From Streptomyces sp. NBC_01210 (GTDB lineage Bacteria; Actinomycetota; Actinomycetes; Streptomycetales; Streptomycetaceae): DNA of 64,000 bases. Numbering within the stretch: the first letter of the stretch is position 1; every line of letters begins with the position of its first letter. This document shows positions 43,164-52,508 of the stretch, piece by piece. The notes under the pieces were generated by a model. That model had not been told where the DNA came from, searched no databases, and saw nothing but the letters and a program-made list of their open reading frames with translations. Made by a program: the position numbers and the translations under genes. The DNA is taken from contig NZ_CP108549.1 of assembly GCF_036010325.1 (NCBI RefSeq), positions 4,898,001 to 4,962,000 on the forward strand, in the 5' to 3' direction.

Positions 43164-45119
43164 GTGATGCGCATCCAACGACGCCTGTTACAGCGACCGC
43201 CCGCTCTGCCCGGCTGGGGCACGATCCGCGGCCGTGTGGCCATCGTGCTCGCCGTCCCCACCTGTCTGCTGCTGGTCGTGACCGGCCTCGGCGTCACCGA
43301 CCGGGCTGCCGACTGGTCCGCGGCGCGCGAGACCGCCGGCCGAGTCGAGCTCCTCCTCAAGGCCCAGGACCTGGTGCGTGAGCTCCAGCGTGAACGTGGC
43401 CTCACCAATGGCCTGCTGGGCGGCGCCGCGAAGTACCGCGACGACGTCGATGTCCAGCGCGCACGTACCGAAACCGCCCGTGCCGGATTCGACGCCCTGC
43501 TCGGGGCGGGGGCCGCGGGAGCGGACACCGCCGACGCCTTGCAGGAGGCGCTCGCCCCGGTCGCGGCGCTGGCCGCCGTACGCCGCCAGGTCGACGGCGG
43601 CACTGGTCAGCGCGCCCCAACCCTGGCCGCGTACACCAAGGCGATCGATGGACTGATCGACGCCGCAGCCGCGGAACCGGCTCGCGGTGACCGTGACCTC
43701 GCCGAGGCCATGGGCGCCTGGCAGGCCCTCGTCCGAGCCACCGAGGCTGTCGCTCTTGAGCGCGGCTCCCTCAACGGGGTCTTCGCGGCAGGGCGTTTCA
43801 AGGGGAACGAGTTCCTCGACTTCACCGAGGTGCGGGCGGCCCGGCTGGCCTTCCTGGCCCAGTACGCCGAACTCGCCACCCCCGCCCAGCAGTCCGCGCT
43901 CGACGCAGCCTTCGCCACCGGGGGCGCCCGGCGGGCCATCGGCTACGAGAAGCGGGCCGAGGGCGGAGCCGATGGAAGCCGCCTCGCCGTGGACCCGGGC
44001 ACATGGTGGTCGTCGATGACGGCGCTCGTCGACCAACTCCATGGCGTTCAGCGGCAGATCGGCGCCGAGGTCCGGGTTCGCGCGGACCGGATCGGGGACG
44101 ACGCCACCGGCCAGCTGGGCGGCTTCATCGGCCTCGGTGTGCTGATCCTCGCGGTCGCGGCCGCACTCGCCGTGCTCTCCGCCCGCTCGATCACCCGGCC
44201 GCTCGTCGCACTCGCCGATGAGGCCGACTCGGTCGCCCGTACCGGGCTGCCCGCCGCTGTTGCCCGGATCCAGGAGGCCAAGGCGGACGACGAACTCGTC
44301 TCCGGACCGTCCCGCAGGGTGCCTGACAGCGCCCGCGAGATCACCCGGCTCGCCACCGCCCTGCACAATGTCGAGCACACTGCGATAGGTCTTGCGACCG
44401 AGCAGGCTGTGCTGCGCCGCAACAGCTCCGAGTCGCTCGCCTCCCTCGGCCGCCGCAATCAGGCACTGCTCTCCCGCCAGCTCGGCCTGATCACCACGCT
44501 GGAGAGTCAGGAGATCGACCCGGACGCACTCGGCGAGCTCTTCGAACTCGACCACCTGGCCACTCGCATGCGCCGCAATGCCGAGTCGCTGCTCGTGCTC
44601 GCGGGGGAGGAGCTGCCGCCGCGCACCTGGTCGGGACTGGTGTCGGCGGCCGAGGTGGTGCAGTCGGCGATCGCCGAGGTGGAGCAGTACCAGCGCGTCG
44701 CCGTGGTCGACGTACAGGAGGGCCGGATCCGCGGCCGGGCCGTCGCCGAGCTCTCCCATCTGCTCGCCGAACTCATCGAGAACGCCCTGCTCTTCTCACC
44801 GCCTACGCGTCCGGTCGAGATCTACGGCTGGCGCGACGGCGGGGAGTACTGCCTCGCGGTCGTCGACCGCGGCTCCGGGATGAGCGCCGAGGAACTGACC
44901 CGCTCCAACGCCCGGCTCGCGGGCCGGGAGTCCTTCCTGGTCGCCCCCACCCGCTACCTCGGCCACTTCGTCGTCGGGACCCTCGCGGCCCGTCTCGGCG
45001 CCCAGGTCGAACTGCGCCCCACCCAGGGGCAGGAGGGAGCCTGCGGAGTCACGGCGTACCTTGCCCTGCCGACCGCTCTCGTCGATGTGCCGCAGACGCA
45101 GCCGGCGACGGCCGGCTGA
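43164..45119 (+). CDS. CvnA-like sensor kinase with nitrate/nitrite-sensing (NIT) domain
   Basis: A 651-residue protein. One membrane segment (VAIVLAVPTCLLLVVTGLGV), NIT-type helical sensor (LVRELQRERGLTNGLLGGAA, EAVALERGSLNGVFAAG), second segment (FIGLGVLILAVAAALAVLS), HAMP, the conservon block LGRRNQALLSRQLGLITTLE with LDHLATRMRRNAESLLVLAG, and a HATPase (LLAELIENALLFSPP, VVDRGSGMS). These are CvnA hallmarks. The usual CvnB, C and D genes are absent, so it is an orphan. Confidence 0.85.
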   Translation: MMRIQRRLLQRPPALPGWGTIRGRVAIVLAVPTCLLLVVTGLGVTDRAADWSAARETAGRVELLLKAQDLVRELQRERGLTNGLLGGAAKYRDDVDVQRARTETARAGFDALLGAGAAGADTADALQEALAPVAALAAVRRQVDGGTGQRAPTLAAYTKAIDGLIDAAAAEPARGDRDLAEAMGAWQALVRATEAVALERGSLNGVFAAGRFKGNEFLDFTEVRAARLAFLAQYAELATPAQQSALDAAFATGGARRAIGYEKRAEGGADGSRLAVDPGTWWSSMTALVDQLHGVQRQIGAEVRVRADRIGDDATGQLGGFIGLGVLILAVAAALAVLSARSITRPLVALADEADSVARTGLPAAVARIQEAKADDELVSGPSRRVPDSAREITRLATALHNVEHTAIGLATEQAVLRRNSSESLASLGRRNQALLSRQLGLITTLESQEIDPDALGELFELDHLATRMRRNAESLLVLAGEELPPRTWSGLVSAAEVVQSAIAEVEQYQRVAVVDVQEGRIRGRAVAELSHLLAELIENALLFSPPTRPVEIYGWRDGGEYCLAVVDRGSGMSAEELTRSNARLAGRESFLVAPTRYLGHFVVGTLAARLGAQVELRPTQGQEGACGVTAYLALPTALVDVPQTQPATAG

Positions 45120-45143
45120 TCGTGTCTGCCCCGCCACGGTCGG

Positions 45144-45172
45144 TCCGGGGCCACGTCTCCAGTGGCCCCGGA
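45144..45172. terminator. Terminator hairpin after the CvnA-like gene
   Basis: TCCGGGGCCAC (45144-45154) and GTGGCCCCGGA (45162-45172) pair perfectly over 11 bp, 7-nt loop, 25 bp after the stop. Confidence 0.85.
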
Positions 45173-45215
45173 GGCAGGGGGAGTGCGGAGTGCGGCGGTG
45201 AGCGCCGCGGCGGTC

Positions 45216-45512
45216 TCAGGCGGACCCGACGCCGAGCTCGCGGCCGCGGTAGAAACCTTCGCGCTCCTCCACGACGTAAGGGGCCATGGCCGCACGCCGC
45301 TGTGTCTCCGCCTCGGAGGCCCGCCAGGAGTCGCACGCCTCTGCGGTGTCCCAGAACGACACCCCGGTGATCTCCTGCCCGTCCTCGGTCCAGTACGCAT
45401 AGGCGCGGCGCAGGCCTTGCGGGTGCGGAGCAGGGCGCCAGACCCTCTCGAACTCCTCCAACGCGCCCGGCTTGATGCGGCGCGTCGTCACCCAGACGAA
45501 ATGCTCCTCCAT
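45216..45512 (-). CDS. Antibiotic biosynthesis monooxygenase (ABM)-fold protein
   Basis: A 98-residue protein: FVWVTTRRIKPGALEEFERV, TGVSFWDTAEACDSWRASEA. It matches the ABM/dimeric alpha-beta barrel pattern. GAGGAG is 6 nt before the ATG. It may be a small oxygenase or heme/quinone-related protein; no partner is visible. Confidence 0.8.
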   Translation of the reverse strand: MEEHFVWVTTRRIKPGALEEFERVWRPAPHPQGLRRAYAYWTEDGQEITGVSFWDTAEACDSWRASEAETQRRAAMAPYVVEEREGFYRGRELGVGSA

Positions 45513-45553
45513 CGCAGCCTCCTCTGGAACGCCGGTTCGACTCGACGGTCATC

Positions 45554-46354
45554 TCATCGTAGGTCCGTGGCGCCGCTTCCGCCCGCCGCCAGGGCCGACG
45601 GCGTACGGCTCACTGTCCGGCCCAACGTGACCGCTGCCCGGGCGAACTTCGCGGCGTCCACGACCGCCGCACCGCCCAGGTCGTTGTTGAAGTACACATA
45701 CACATCGTCCTCGTCCGGCCAGGCGTCGCAGATGCGTCGGGCCCAGGACTTCAGCGCTTGGCGGCCGTAGCGCGGCGGGGGCTCGGCGATGCCGCCGTGC
45801 AACCGCACGTACCCCCACGAGGCTGTACGCCACAGTGGTGTCACCGGGCGGGATCCCCGATCCGCCCAGCACAGTGCGCTGCTGTGCCGTTCCAGCACCT
45901 GCCGAAGCTCCCGCTCGGCCTCCCACCACGAGGTGTGGCGGAATTCGACGGCCACCCGGACCGTGCCGGGGAAGCAGCTCAGGCAGGCGTCCAGAGCCCC
46001 GATGTCCTGCCGGAAGTTGGGCGGCAGTTGCAGCAGGACGGGCCCCAGCCGGTCGCCCAGGCCCTCGGTCCGGTCGATCAGCCGGCGCACCGGCTCCTCG
46101 GGGTCGTGCAGCCGCTTCACATGGGTCAGATAGCGACTGGCCTTGACCGCCATGACGAAGCCCTGCGGCGTCCGCTCCCGCCAGGAGGCGAAGTTCTCCG
46201 TGGTGGGAAGCCGGTAGAAGGCGTTGTTGTTCTCCACAGTGGCGAAGTGCCGGGCGTACTCCTCCAGCCACAGCCGCTGCGGTTGCTCGGGCGGATAGAG
46301 AACGCCGCGCCAGTCCTTGTACTGCCACCCCGAGGTTCCGACGAGCATGGGCAT
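45554..46354 (-). CDS. DUF72-family protein
   Basis: A 266-residue TIM-barrel-like protein: LVGTSGWQYKDWRGVLYP, FATVENNNAFYRLPTTENFA, GPVLLQLPPNFRQD, VRVAVEFRHTSWWEAE, YVYFNNDLGGAAV. This is the conserved DUF72 set. ATG 46354 with AGGGA 7 nt upstream fits better than ATG 46372. Function unknown. Confidence 0.9.
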   Translation of the reverse strand: MPMLVGTSGWQYKDWRGVLYPPEQPQRLWLEEYARHFATVENNNAFYRLPTTENFASWRERTPQGFVMAVKASRYLTHVKRLHDPEEPVRRLIDRTEGLGDRLGPVLLQLPPNFRQDIGALDACLSCFPGTVRVAVEFRHTSWWEAERELRQVLERHSSALCWADRGSRPVTPLWRTASWGYVRLHGGIAEPPPRYGRQALKSWARRICDAWPDEDDVYVYFNNDLGGAAVVDAAKFARAAVTLGRTVSRTPSALAAGGSGATDLR

Positions 46355-46422
46355 GGTCAGATCCCTGCCCATGCGGCAGCGGAATGTCGCCGATCAGCAC
46401 TGCAACGGCCCTGCACGTTGCG

Positions 46423-47247
46423 TCACCCGGGAACGAAGGCGACCCGGAACATCTTGGGCCACCACTTGCCGGTGAGCAGGAACTGATGGGTTCCGGGAAT
46501 GGCCGCGATACCGTTCAGGACGTTCGCGCGCCGCCTCTCGGCTGTGCTGAGCAGTGCCGGAACATCAATGTCGCCGGTCACCGTGCCGGTGTTGGCGTCG
46601 ATACGCACAATCCGATCGGCAGACCAGACGTTTGCGTACACGATGTCACCGACGCATTCCAGCTCGTTCAGCAGGCTCACGGGCCGCCCATGAGCGGTGA
46701 CGGCAACCTCCCCTGTCTTCGCGAGTGTTCCGGGGTCCCGGAAAGTGAGCCGGGAGGAGCCGTTGCTCGTCACCAGCCGGTCGCGGTGCCGCTGGTGGCA
46801 CACTCCCCAGCCTTCGTCCCGGTAGGGGACCCGGCGCAACTCGGCCAGCGTCCTCACGTCCCGTTCGACCGCGACACCGTCCTGCCAGGTGAGCTGCCAC
46901 AGCGTCGGCCCCACAACGGTGATTCCCTCGCCGAACAGCGGCAGGGGCAAATCGGCGCGGACCGCGGGAGGCTTGCCGAGCGGCCCCGCCCGAACCGACG
47001 ACTGTCCGGCCACGCCTGTGCTCTCGTACAGCATGCCGCCGGTCATCTCCAGGCCCTGGGTGAAGGCCTTCGGGTCATGGGGCAGGACCTCGACGACCTC
47101 CACCTTCAACCGCTCGACCCCTGCCGCGGCCCGACCGTGCATGCCCGGGCCGCGGCCCTCGGCTCCGCCACCCGTCCCGCACGACGGGACGAGCATTCCA
47201 CTGACCAGGGCCACGACCACGACAGGGATCGCCGGCGCAAGACGCAT
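46423..47247 (-). CDS. Glutaminyl-peptide cyclotransferase, lipoprotein
   Basis: A 274-residue protein with a lipobox (SGMLVPSC) and a beta-propeller-like body containing HDPKAFTQGLEMTGGMLYES, LNELECVGDIVYANVWSADR and LLTGKWWPKMFRV, diagnostic of plant/bacterial-type QC. It cyclises N-terminal Gln to pyroglutamate on exported peptides or proteins. It lies 56 bp downstream of the BY-kinase gene on the same strand. Confidence 0.85.
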   Translation of the reverse strand: MRLAPAIPVVVVALVSGMLVPSCGTGGGAEGRGPGMHGRAAAGVERLKVEVVEVLPHDPKAFTQGLEMTGGMLYESTGVAGQSSVRAGPLGKPPAVRADLPLPLFGEGITVVGPTLWQLTWQDGVAVERDVRTLAELRRVPYRDEGWGVCHQRHRDRLVTSNGSSRLTFRDPGTLAKTGEVAVTAHGRPVSLLNELECVGDIVYANVWSADRIVRIDANTGTVTGDIDVPALLSTAERRRANVLNGIAAIPGTHQFLLTGKWWPKMFRVAFVPG

Positions 47248-47303
47248 GTCGCCTCACACCGGCACGGTGGCCGGCAAGAGCAACCCTGCCCCGCCCGACC
47301 GGC

Positions 47304-48908
47304 TCACGGACGCTCGCTCCCAAGGCGTAGTTGTCCCGGCGTCGGCTCGCCGCCGTTGGGGGGCGAGGGGACGACCGAAGGGGACAGGCCGTCCACGAAC
47401 ACCGGCCGGGTCACCTGGTTCTGCGGTCGTGTCTTGGCCGAAGCCGGCGCCCCGTGCCCCTTGGCAGCGGGCCCTCGGCCGGGGACCACTGCAGCAAAGC
47501 GTGACGACACGAGCGCGGTGAGCCGTTCCGTCGTGTTCTGCTTCGGCCGGTACTTGTACGCATAGCCGTATGCGTCGCCCTCCCCGCGTGCCGGAGCGCC
47601 ATTCATGACGGCCCCCAGCACAGGGACGTTGACGCGTTCGAGGATGCGCAAGGCGTCGACGACCTGGCTCCTGCTTGTCCGCCCGGCGCGCGCCACGAGC
47701 AGGTAGCCGTCAATGGAGGGTGCCATCGCTGCCGTGTCGGCGAAGGGGAGCACCGGAGGGGTGTCCACCACGACATGGTCGAATTGCTCGGCAAGAGAAT
47801 GCAGCAAAGAGGCGAACTGGGTGCTTCCGAGGAGCTGGGTCGGGTTGGGCGGAATCACCCCGCTGGTGAGCACGGAGAAGGACCCGGCCGACTGCAGCAC
47901 CTGATGCAGCTCGGCCTGGCCCACCAGAGCCGTGGTGAGCCCGGCGTCCCTGACCAGGCCAAGGGCTGGAGCAATCGACGGGCGGCGCAGGTCGCAGTCG
48001 ATCAGGCACACCCTCGCGCCCTCTTCGGCCAGTGTGGCGGCCAGGTTGACCGACACGCTGCTCTTGCCCTCACGGGGCAGCGGGCTGGTGACGGCGATCA
48101 CCTTCGGCCGCTGGTCCACTTCCGCGAACTGCAGGTTGACCCGAAGCTTCCGGAAGCCCTCCGCACGAGGTCCGTGCCTGTCGTCGCGCAAGGAGATCGG
48201 CTGCCGTACGGCTCGCGGGTCCTGCACGATGCTGGACAGCACGGGAGGCCCACCGGCCCCTGCCAGACACTCGGCGAGGGCTTTGGAATCACGCATCGAC
48301 GTGTCCACTGTCTCCAGTGCGACACCCAGACCCAGCCCGAGAACCAGGCCCACCGCCAGACCGAGCGCGACATTGAGAGTGGTGTTCGGCGACGAAGGCG
48401 CGGACGGCACGGTGGCAGGCTGGGTGACGGTGAGTCGCACCGGGGAAGCGGACTTGCTCTTCTCCGGACGTTCCAGCTCTCTGATCACCTGTGCGAAGCG
48501 AGCGGCGACCGCGTTGCTCATCCGGGCAGCTCGTGACGCCCGGGTGTCAGTGACGGTCAGACGGACCAGCACCGTGTTGAGCGGCGCCTCGGCCGAGATC
48601 CGCTCGGCCAGCTGAGACGGCGTCAAATCGAGCCGGAGGGATTTCACGACCGGCTTGGTCACCTCCGGGCTGGCCGCCACATCGGCGTAGGACTGGACTC
48701 TCGCCTGGGTGAACGCGTTTCCCTGATTCAGCTGGGACGTGTCGGCGCCACCCTGGAGGGAAGCGAACAGCGTGGTCGTTGCCCGGTACTCGGGAGTGGC
48801 CAAGGCACTTGTCAGGATGCCTGCCCCCGTCCCCAGCAAAGCCACAAGGGTGATGACGTGCCATCGGCGGGAAAGGACTCGTAGGTATTCGCGCAAATCC
48901 AAGGCCAT
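47304..48908 (-). CDS. Wzz/BY-kinase: polysaccharide co-polymerase and tyrosine autokinase
   Basis: A 534-residue protein. Wzz domain with two membrane segments (HVITLVALLGTGAGILTSAL; TTLNVALGLAVGLVLGLGLG) and the periplasmic part between. The C-terminal BY-kinase has Walker A SPLPREGKSSVSVNLA, Walker A' VCLIDCDLRRPSIA and Walker B HVVVDTPPVLPFAD. The C-terminal Tyr cluster (DAYGYAYKYRP) is autophosphorylated. It controls chain length and assembly of the polysaccharide encoded from 49 kb on. Confidence 0.95.
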   Translation of the reverse strand: MALDLREYLRVLSRRWHVITLVALLGTGAGILTSALATPEYRATTTLFASLQGGADTSQLNQGNAFTQARVQSYADVAASPEVTKPVVKSLRLDLTPSQLAERISAEAPLNTVLVRLTVTDTRASRAARMSNAVAARFAQVIRELERPEKSKSASPVRLTVTQPATVPSAPSSPNTTLNVALGLAVGLVLGLGLGVALETVDTSMRDSKALAECLAGAGGPPVLSSIVQDPRAVRQPISLRDDRHGPRAEGFRKLRVNLQFAEVDQRPKVIAVTSPLPREGKSSVSVNLAATLAEEGARVCLIDCDLRRPSIAPALGLVRDAGLTTALVGQAELHQVLQSAGSFSVLTSGVIPPNPTQLLGSTQFASLLHSLAEQFDHVVVDTPPVLPFADTAAMAPSIDGYLLVARAGRTSRSQVVDALRILERVNVPVLGAVMNGAPARGEGDAYGYAYKYRPKQNTTERLTALVSSRFAAVVPGRGPAAKGHGAPASAKTRPQNQVTRPVFVDGLSPSVVPSPPNGGEPTPGQLRLGSERP

Positions 48909-49385
48909 CCCCGATCGGAGTGAGTGAGTGGACAGTCACGCTAGGACCACGCTGAAGGATTTGGGGTACATGGCATGCATGCTCGCGCTTTAGTACCCCA
49001 ACGGAGTGCACGGGCGTCCCCTCGGTGGCGCCTCCATGTCATTCAGCGCGGTCTCCACGAAAACCGGGTCGGGGACGCCGTCCTTCAGGGAGCGGGCACC
49101 GTGATGACGCAGACATTGTTGCCGCCGACACGGTGAGACTCCTATCTGCTTGCCAATCAGAATGTTTCGGAGGAATATGCCTGACACTCGCTCGACGCGG
49201 TTCCCGTCCATCTCTTGAGTGACACTCGTCAGGCGAATGGAGTCATGTCGGCCGTCAAGGGGGGCACGAACGGCCTAATTGCGGGTTCCATTCATTCTAT
49301 TTGCGTTATCCCCGGTTATCGTTGCCATGCGTCGCCGGTGCACATGCCCCCGGCAAGGCCCCACCCGCAAACCTGGAGTGACGGC
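48909..49385. other. Divergent promoter region of the polysaccharide cluster, 477 bp
   Basis: Non-coding by appearance. It contains the 9-bp inverted repeat at 48961-49001 and a repeated TGACACTCG (49183 and 49220) with CCTGAC...GTCAGG arms. A 13-codon frame at 49177-49218 has GGAGG only 3 nt upstream and is probably not translated. Confidence 0.5.
48961..49001. promoter_or_regulatory. Inverted repeat upstream of the BY-kinase gene
   Basis: TTGGGGTAC (48961-48969) and GTACCCCAA (48993-49001) are perfect 9-bp complements 23 bp apart, about 55 bp upstream of the kinase ATG. Candidate operator. Confidence 0.5.
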
Positions 49386-50459
49386 GTGATGGATCGTCCG
49401 AAGTACCTGGTCACCGGAGGAGCCGGCTTCATCGGTTCCCATCTCGTCGATGCACTGCTGGCACGTGGTGAGCCGGTCGTCGCACTCGATGACCTCAGCA
49501 CCGGACGCCTGGAGAACCTTGCGCATGCGCGTGAGCAGGGTAACTTCCAATTCATCCACGGCTCCGTACTGGATGCGCCGCTCGTAGACGATTTGGTGCG
49601 TGCATGTGATTGTGTAGTGCACCTGGCGGCAGCCGTAGGTGTGAAACTTATCGTCGAACAGCCGCTGAATTCTTTCACCATCAACACCAAAGGCACCGAA
49701 ACCGTCATCGGGGCCGCTCACCGATATGGCCGAAGGGTAATCCTGGCCAGTACATCGGAGATCTACGGCAAGAACTCCTCCGGACCGCTGAGCGAGACCT
49801 CCGACCGGGTCCTGGGCAGTCCCGCTGTCCTACGGTGGTCCTACAGCACCGCCAAGGCGGTCGACGAGATCCTCGCCGAGCTGTACCGCCGGGAGTACGG
49901 ACTGCGTTCCACCATCGTGCGGTTCTTCAACACCGTCGGTCCTCGGCAGAGCCCCGCCTATGGCATGGTCATCCCGAGATTCGCCCGTCAGTCGGTCCGA
50001 GGAGAACGCCTCACCGTCTACGGCACCGGGCAGCAGAGCCGCTGTTTCCTCCATGTCGCGGATGTGGTCGAAGCGCTCCTGTCGCTGATCGACCTTCCGG
50101 ATTCCGTGGGTGAGACCTTCAATGTCGGCAGCGACGAGGAGATCAGCATTCTGGATCTCGCGGAGCGGATCATCGCCTGCGCCGAGAGCACCTCGTCCGT
50201 GCACCGTCTCTCGTACAGCGAGGCCTACGGACCGGGGTTCGAAGACATGGAGCGTCGTGTCCCCGACACCACGAAGCTGAGGGCCTTCACCGGCTGGCAG
50301 CCGCAACGGAACCTCGACGATGTGCTGGCGGACGCCGTCGCGGATGCCCGAAGCGAGGTGAGCCGGCAGGTACTCGGGCTTGTCGCCGACGGCCAGGCCA
50401 AGGGAGAAACAGGCAATTCCACCGGCCAGACCGTGCTGGCGGGTCCATGTCCGGTCTGA
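49386..50459 (+). CDS. NAD-dependent sugar-nucleotide epimerase/dehydratase
   Basis: A 357-residue SDR. YLVTGGAGFIGSHLVDALLA (NAD fold) and YSTAKAVDEILAELYRREYG (the YxxxK active site) with FFNTVGPRQSPAYGM place it near GDP-mannose dehydratase and UDP-glucuronate decarboxylase. GTG 49386 has GGAG 7 nt upstream; ATG 49389 is one codon inside. It should make a sugar precursor. The next gene overlaps by 13 bp. Confidence 0.85.
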   Translation: MMDRPKYLVTGGAGFIGSHLVDALLARGEPVVALDDLSTGRLENLAHAREQGNFQFIHGSVLDAPLVDDLVRACDCVVHLAAAVGVKLIVEQPLNSFTINTKGTETVIGAAHRYGRRVILASTSEIYGKNSSGPLSETSDRVLGSPAVLRWSYSTAKAVDEILAELYRREYGLRSTIVRFFNTVGPRQSPAYGMVIPRFARQSVRGERLTVYGTGQQSRCFLHVADVVEALLSLIDLPDSVGETFNVGSDEEISILDLAERIIACAESTSSVHRLSYSEAYGPGFEDMERRVPDTTKLRAFTGWQPQRNLDDVLADAVADARSEVSRQVLGLVADGQAKGETGNSTGQTVLAGPCPV

Positions 50460-51481
50460 GCCCCTGGTTGGTGTCGGCAGTCGCGGGGCTGGGGGCTCTG
50501 CTCATCGCTGCCCTGCTGACCGAGCCACTGCGGCGGCTGGCCCTGCGGCGCGGATACACCGACCAGCCGAATGCACGCAGAGTCCATGTCCATCCCACGC
50601 CTTATCTCGGCGGCATCGCGGTCGCGGTTGCCACCCTGTGCTCCGCGAGTGTGGCGACACTTGCCGCGAAGGAGCACGACACCACAGTTGGCGTCGTGCT
50701 CACATGCGCTGCGCTCATCGCCGTTCTCGGCCTCGCCGACGACCTGCGTCCGCTCAGTATCCGTATTCGTGTCTGCGTCGAGGCGGCGGCAGCCCTGGTG
50801 GTGGTTCTGTGGTGCGGCCATCCCGTGCTCTTCGGTACATGGCTCGACGTGGTCGTCGCGGTCGCGTGGATCCTCTTCACCACCAACGCGTTCAACCTGC
50901 TGGACAACATGGACGGCGTGGTCTCCACCGTGACCGTGGTCACCGCGGGATTCCTCTGCTGCGCCGCTCTCTCCGGCGGTCTGGTGGGCACCGCCTCGGT
51001 CATGGCCGCCCTGGCCGGGGCGTGCGCAGGCTTCCTCTTCCACAACTGGCATCCGGCGCGGATCTTTCTGGGTGACGCGGGCTCGCTTTTCGTGGGCTTT
51101 CTGGTGTCGTCCGCCACGGTGTCCCTGCACAGGGACAACGGCGCCCTGTCCGGGTACACCAGTCTGTTCCTCGTCACCTTGGTCGTCACCGCGGACACCG
51201 GACTGGTCATGGTCGCGCGACGCAGGGAGGGCAGACCTGTGCTGCAGGGCGGTAGGGATCACATCGCCCACCGACTCCGCCGCCTGGGACTGACTGTTCG
51301 TCAGGTGGCCGTTGTCATCGGAGGCTTCGCGGCCATGACATGCCTGACAGCGGTGCTCGTCATGTTCAAGGTCCTCCCGCAGAACGCCGTGCTGGTCACG
51401 GTTGTCTCCGTCACCCTGGTGGCCTGGGGTCTGCTTCTGAGGGTTCCTGTGTACGCCGTGAGCGGGGACGCACAGAGCTGA
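50447..51481 (+). CDS. WecA/MraY-type phosphoglycosyltransferase
   Basis: A 344-residue multi-pass protein (about ten segments). Signature: TDQPNARRVHVHPTPYLGGI, LGLADDLRPLS (DDxx Mg2+ site), NAFNLLDNMDGVVSTV (NxxNxxDGxDGL-type) and RIFLGDAGSLFVGFLV. It transfers a sugar-1-phosphate from UDP-sugar to undecaprenyl phosphate, starting each polysaccharide unit. ATG 50447 lies inside the end of the epimerase gene. Confidence 0.9.
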   Translation: MSGLSPWLVSAVAGLGALLIAALLTEPLRRLALRRGYTDQPNARRVHVHPTPYLGGIAVAVATLCSASVATLAAKEHDTTVGVVLTCAALIAVLGLADDLRPLSIRIRVCVEAAAALVVVLWCGHPVLFGTWLDVVVAVAWILFTTNAFNLLDNMDGVVSTVTVVTAGFLCCAALSGGLVGTASVMAALAGACAGFLFHNWHPARIFLGDAGSLFVGFLVSSATVSLHRDNGALSGYTSLFLVTLVVTADTGLVMVARRREGRPVLQGGRDHIAHRLRRLGLTVRQVAVVIGGFAAMTCLTAVLVMFKVLPQNAVLVTVVSVTLVAWGLLLRVPVYAVSGDAQS

Positions 51482-51518
51482 GGGGAGCCACGGTGCGTCG
51501 CCGTGGCTCCCCTCAGCT
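51476..51518. terminator. Bidirectional terminator
   Basis: An 18-bp perfect stem (arms 51476-51493 and 51501-51518) with a 7-nt loop begins inside the last codons of the WecA-like gene and ends 7 bp before the stop of the convergent epimerase gene. Confidence 0.9.
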
Positions 51519-51524
51519 CTGTCG

Positions 51525-52502
51525 TCAGCCCACTTCCACCGTGAGGGACTTGGCCGCCGGCAGCTCGGCGTACTCGGGCAGGGTACGGAACCAGCGCACC
51601 GTCTCGGCCAGTCCACGCGGCAGCGGCACTTGGGCGACATCGGGGAAGAGCTCGCGCAGCAGTCCGTCCGCGGCCTGGGAGTGGCGTACGTCTCCCGCCC
51701 TCGCCGCCTCGTGCCGGATGTCGGCCGGCGACCCGATGATTTCCGCGAGCTGCTGGGCGATGTCGATGAGGGGCACCCGGGTACCGAAGGCCAGGTTCAC
51801 CGGACCGGGGTACGCGACCTTGCGCAGGACCGCATCGGCCAGCACCCTGACGACGGTTCCGACATAGGTGAAGTCCCGCGTCTGCAGTCCGTCGCCGAAA
51901 ACCCTCGCGGGCGTGCCGCGCAGCATGGCATCGATGAAGGCCGGGATCACGGCGGCATAGGCATGGCCGGCCGGCTGCAACGGTCCGTAGACGTTGAAGA
52001 ACCGAAACGCCAGAACCCGGAGGCCGAACGAGGCGCCGTAGGCGAGGGCATAGGACTCGGTGGCGAGTTTGCTCGCGGCGTACGGGCTCATGGGCTGGGT
52101 CGGCAGCTCCTCGTGTTTTGGAAGCACGGGAACGGCACCGTAGACCGAGGAGGACGAGGCGGCGACCACCGGGAGGCCTGCGCGTCGGCAGGCCTCGAGG
52201 ACGTACACCGTCCCGGTCGCATTGACGTGATGACTGGCGACCGGGTCCGCCAGCGAGCGCGGCACGGACGGGCGGGCTGCGAGGTGGACGACAGCGTCCA
52301 TTCCGGCGACGACGCTGTCGAGGAGGTCGGGGTCGAGAATGCTGCCCTCGATCAGCTCCGCGTCGACTCCCGCCAGGTTGGCTGCGAAACCTGTGCTCAG
52401 GTCGTCCAGAGCGATGACCTTGCCTACAGTCGGGCGGGATGCAAGCTCTCGGCAAAGGTTGGCGCCGATGAAGCCGGCGCCTCCCGTAACAAGGACGTTC
52501 AA
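51525..52502 (-). CDS. NAD-dependent UDP-sugar 4-epimerase-type protein
   Basis: A 325-residue SDR. VLVTGGAGFIGANLCRELAS, SSSSVYGAVPVLPKHEELPT and MSPYAASKLATESYALAYGA (YxxxK) with FRFFNVYGPLQPAGHAYAAV match WbpP/GalE-type epimerases. Start TTG 52502; its ribosome site (AAAGG) lies in the end of the upstream glycosyltransferase gene. Supplies a sugar for the polysaccharide. Confidence 0.85.
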   Translation of the reverse strand: MNVLVTGGAGFIGANLCRELASRPTVGKVIALDDLSTGFAANLAGVDAELIEGSILDPDLLDSVVAGMDAVVHLAARPSVPRSLADPVASHHVNATGTVYVLEACRRAGLPVVAASSSSVYGAVPVLPKHEELPTQPMSPYAASKLATESYALAYGASFGLRVLAFRFFNVYGPLQPAGHAYAAVIPAFIDAMLRGTPARVFGDGLQTRDFTYVGTVVRVLADAVLRKVAYPGPVNLAFGTRVPLIDIAQQLAEIIGSPADIRHEAARAGDVRHSQAADGLLRELFPDVAQVPLPRGLAETVRWFRTLPEYAELPAAKSLTVEVG

Positions 52503-52508
52503 CAGTGC

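Noticed and set aside
49177..49218. 13-codon leader peptide upstream of the epimerase gene
   Set aside because: The GGAGG site is only 3 nt from the ATG and there is no codon bias or regulatory amino-acid run.
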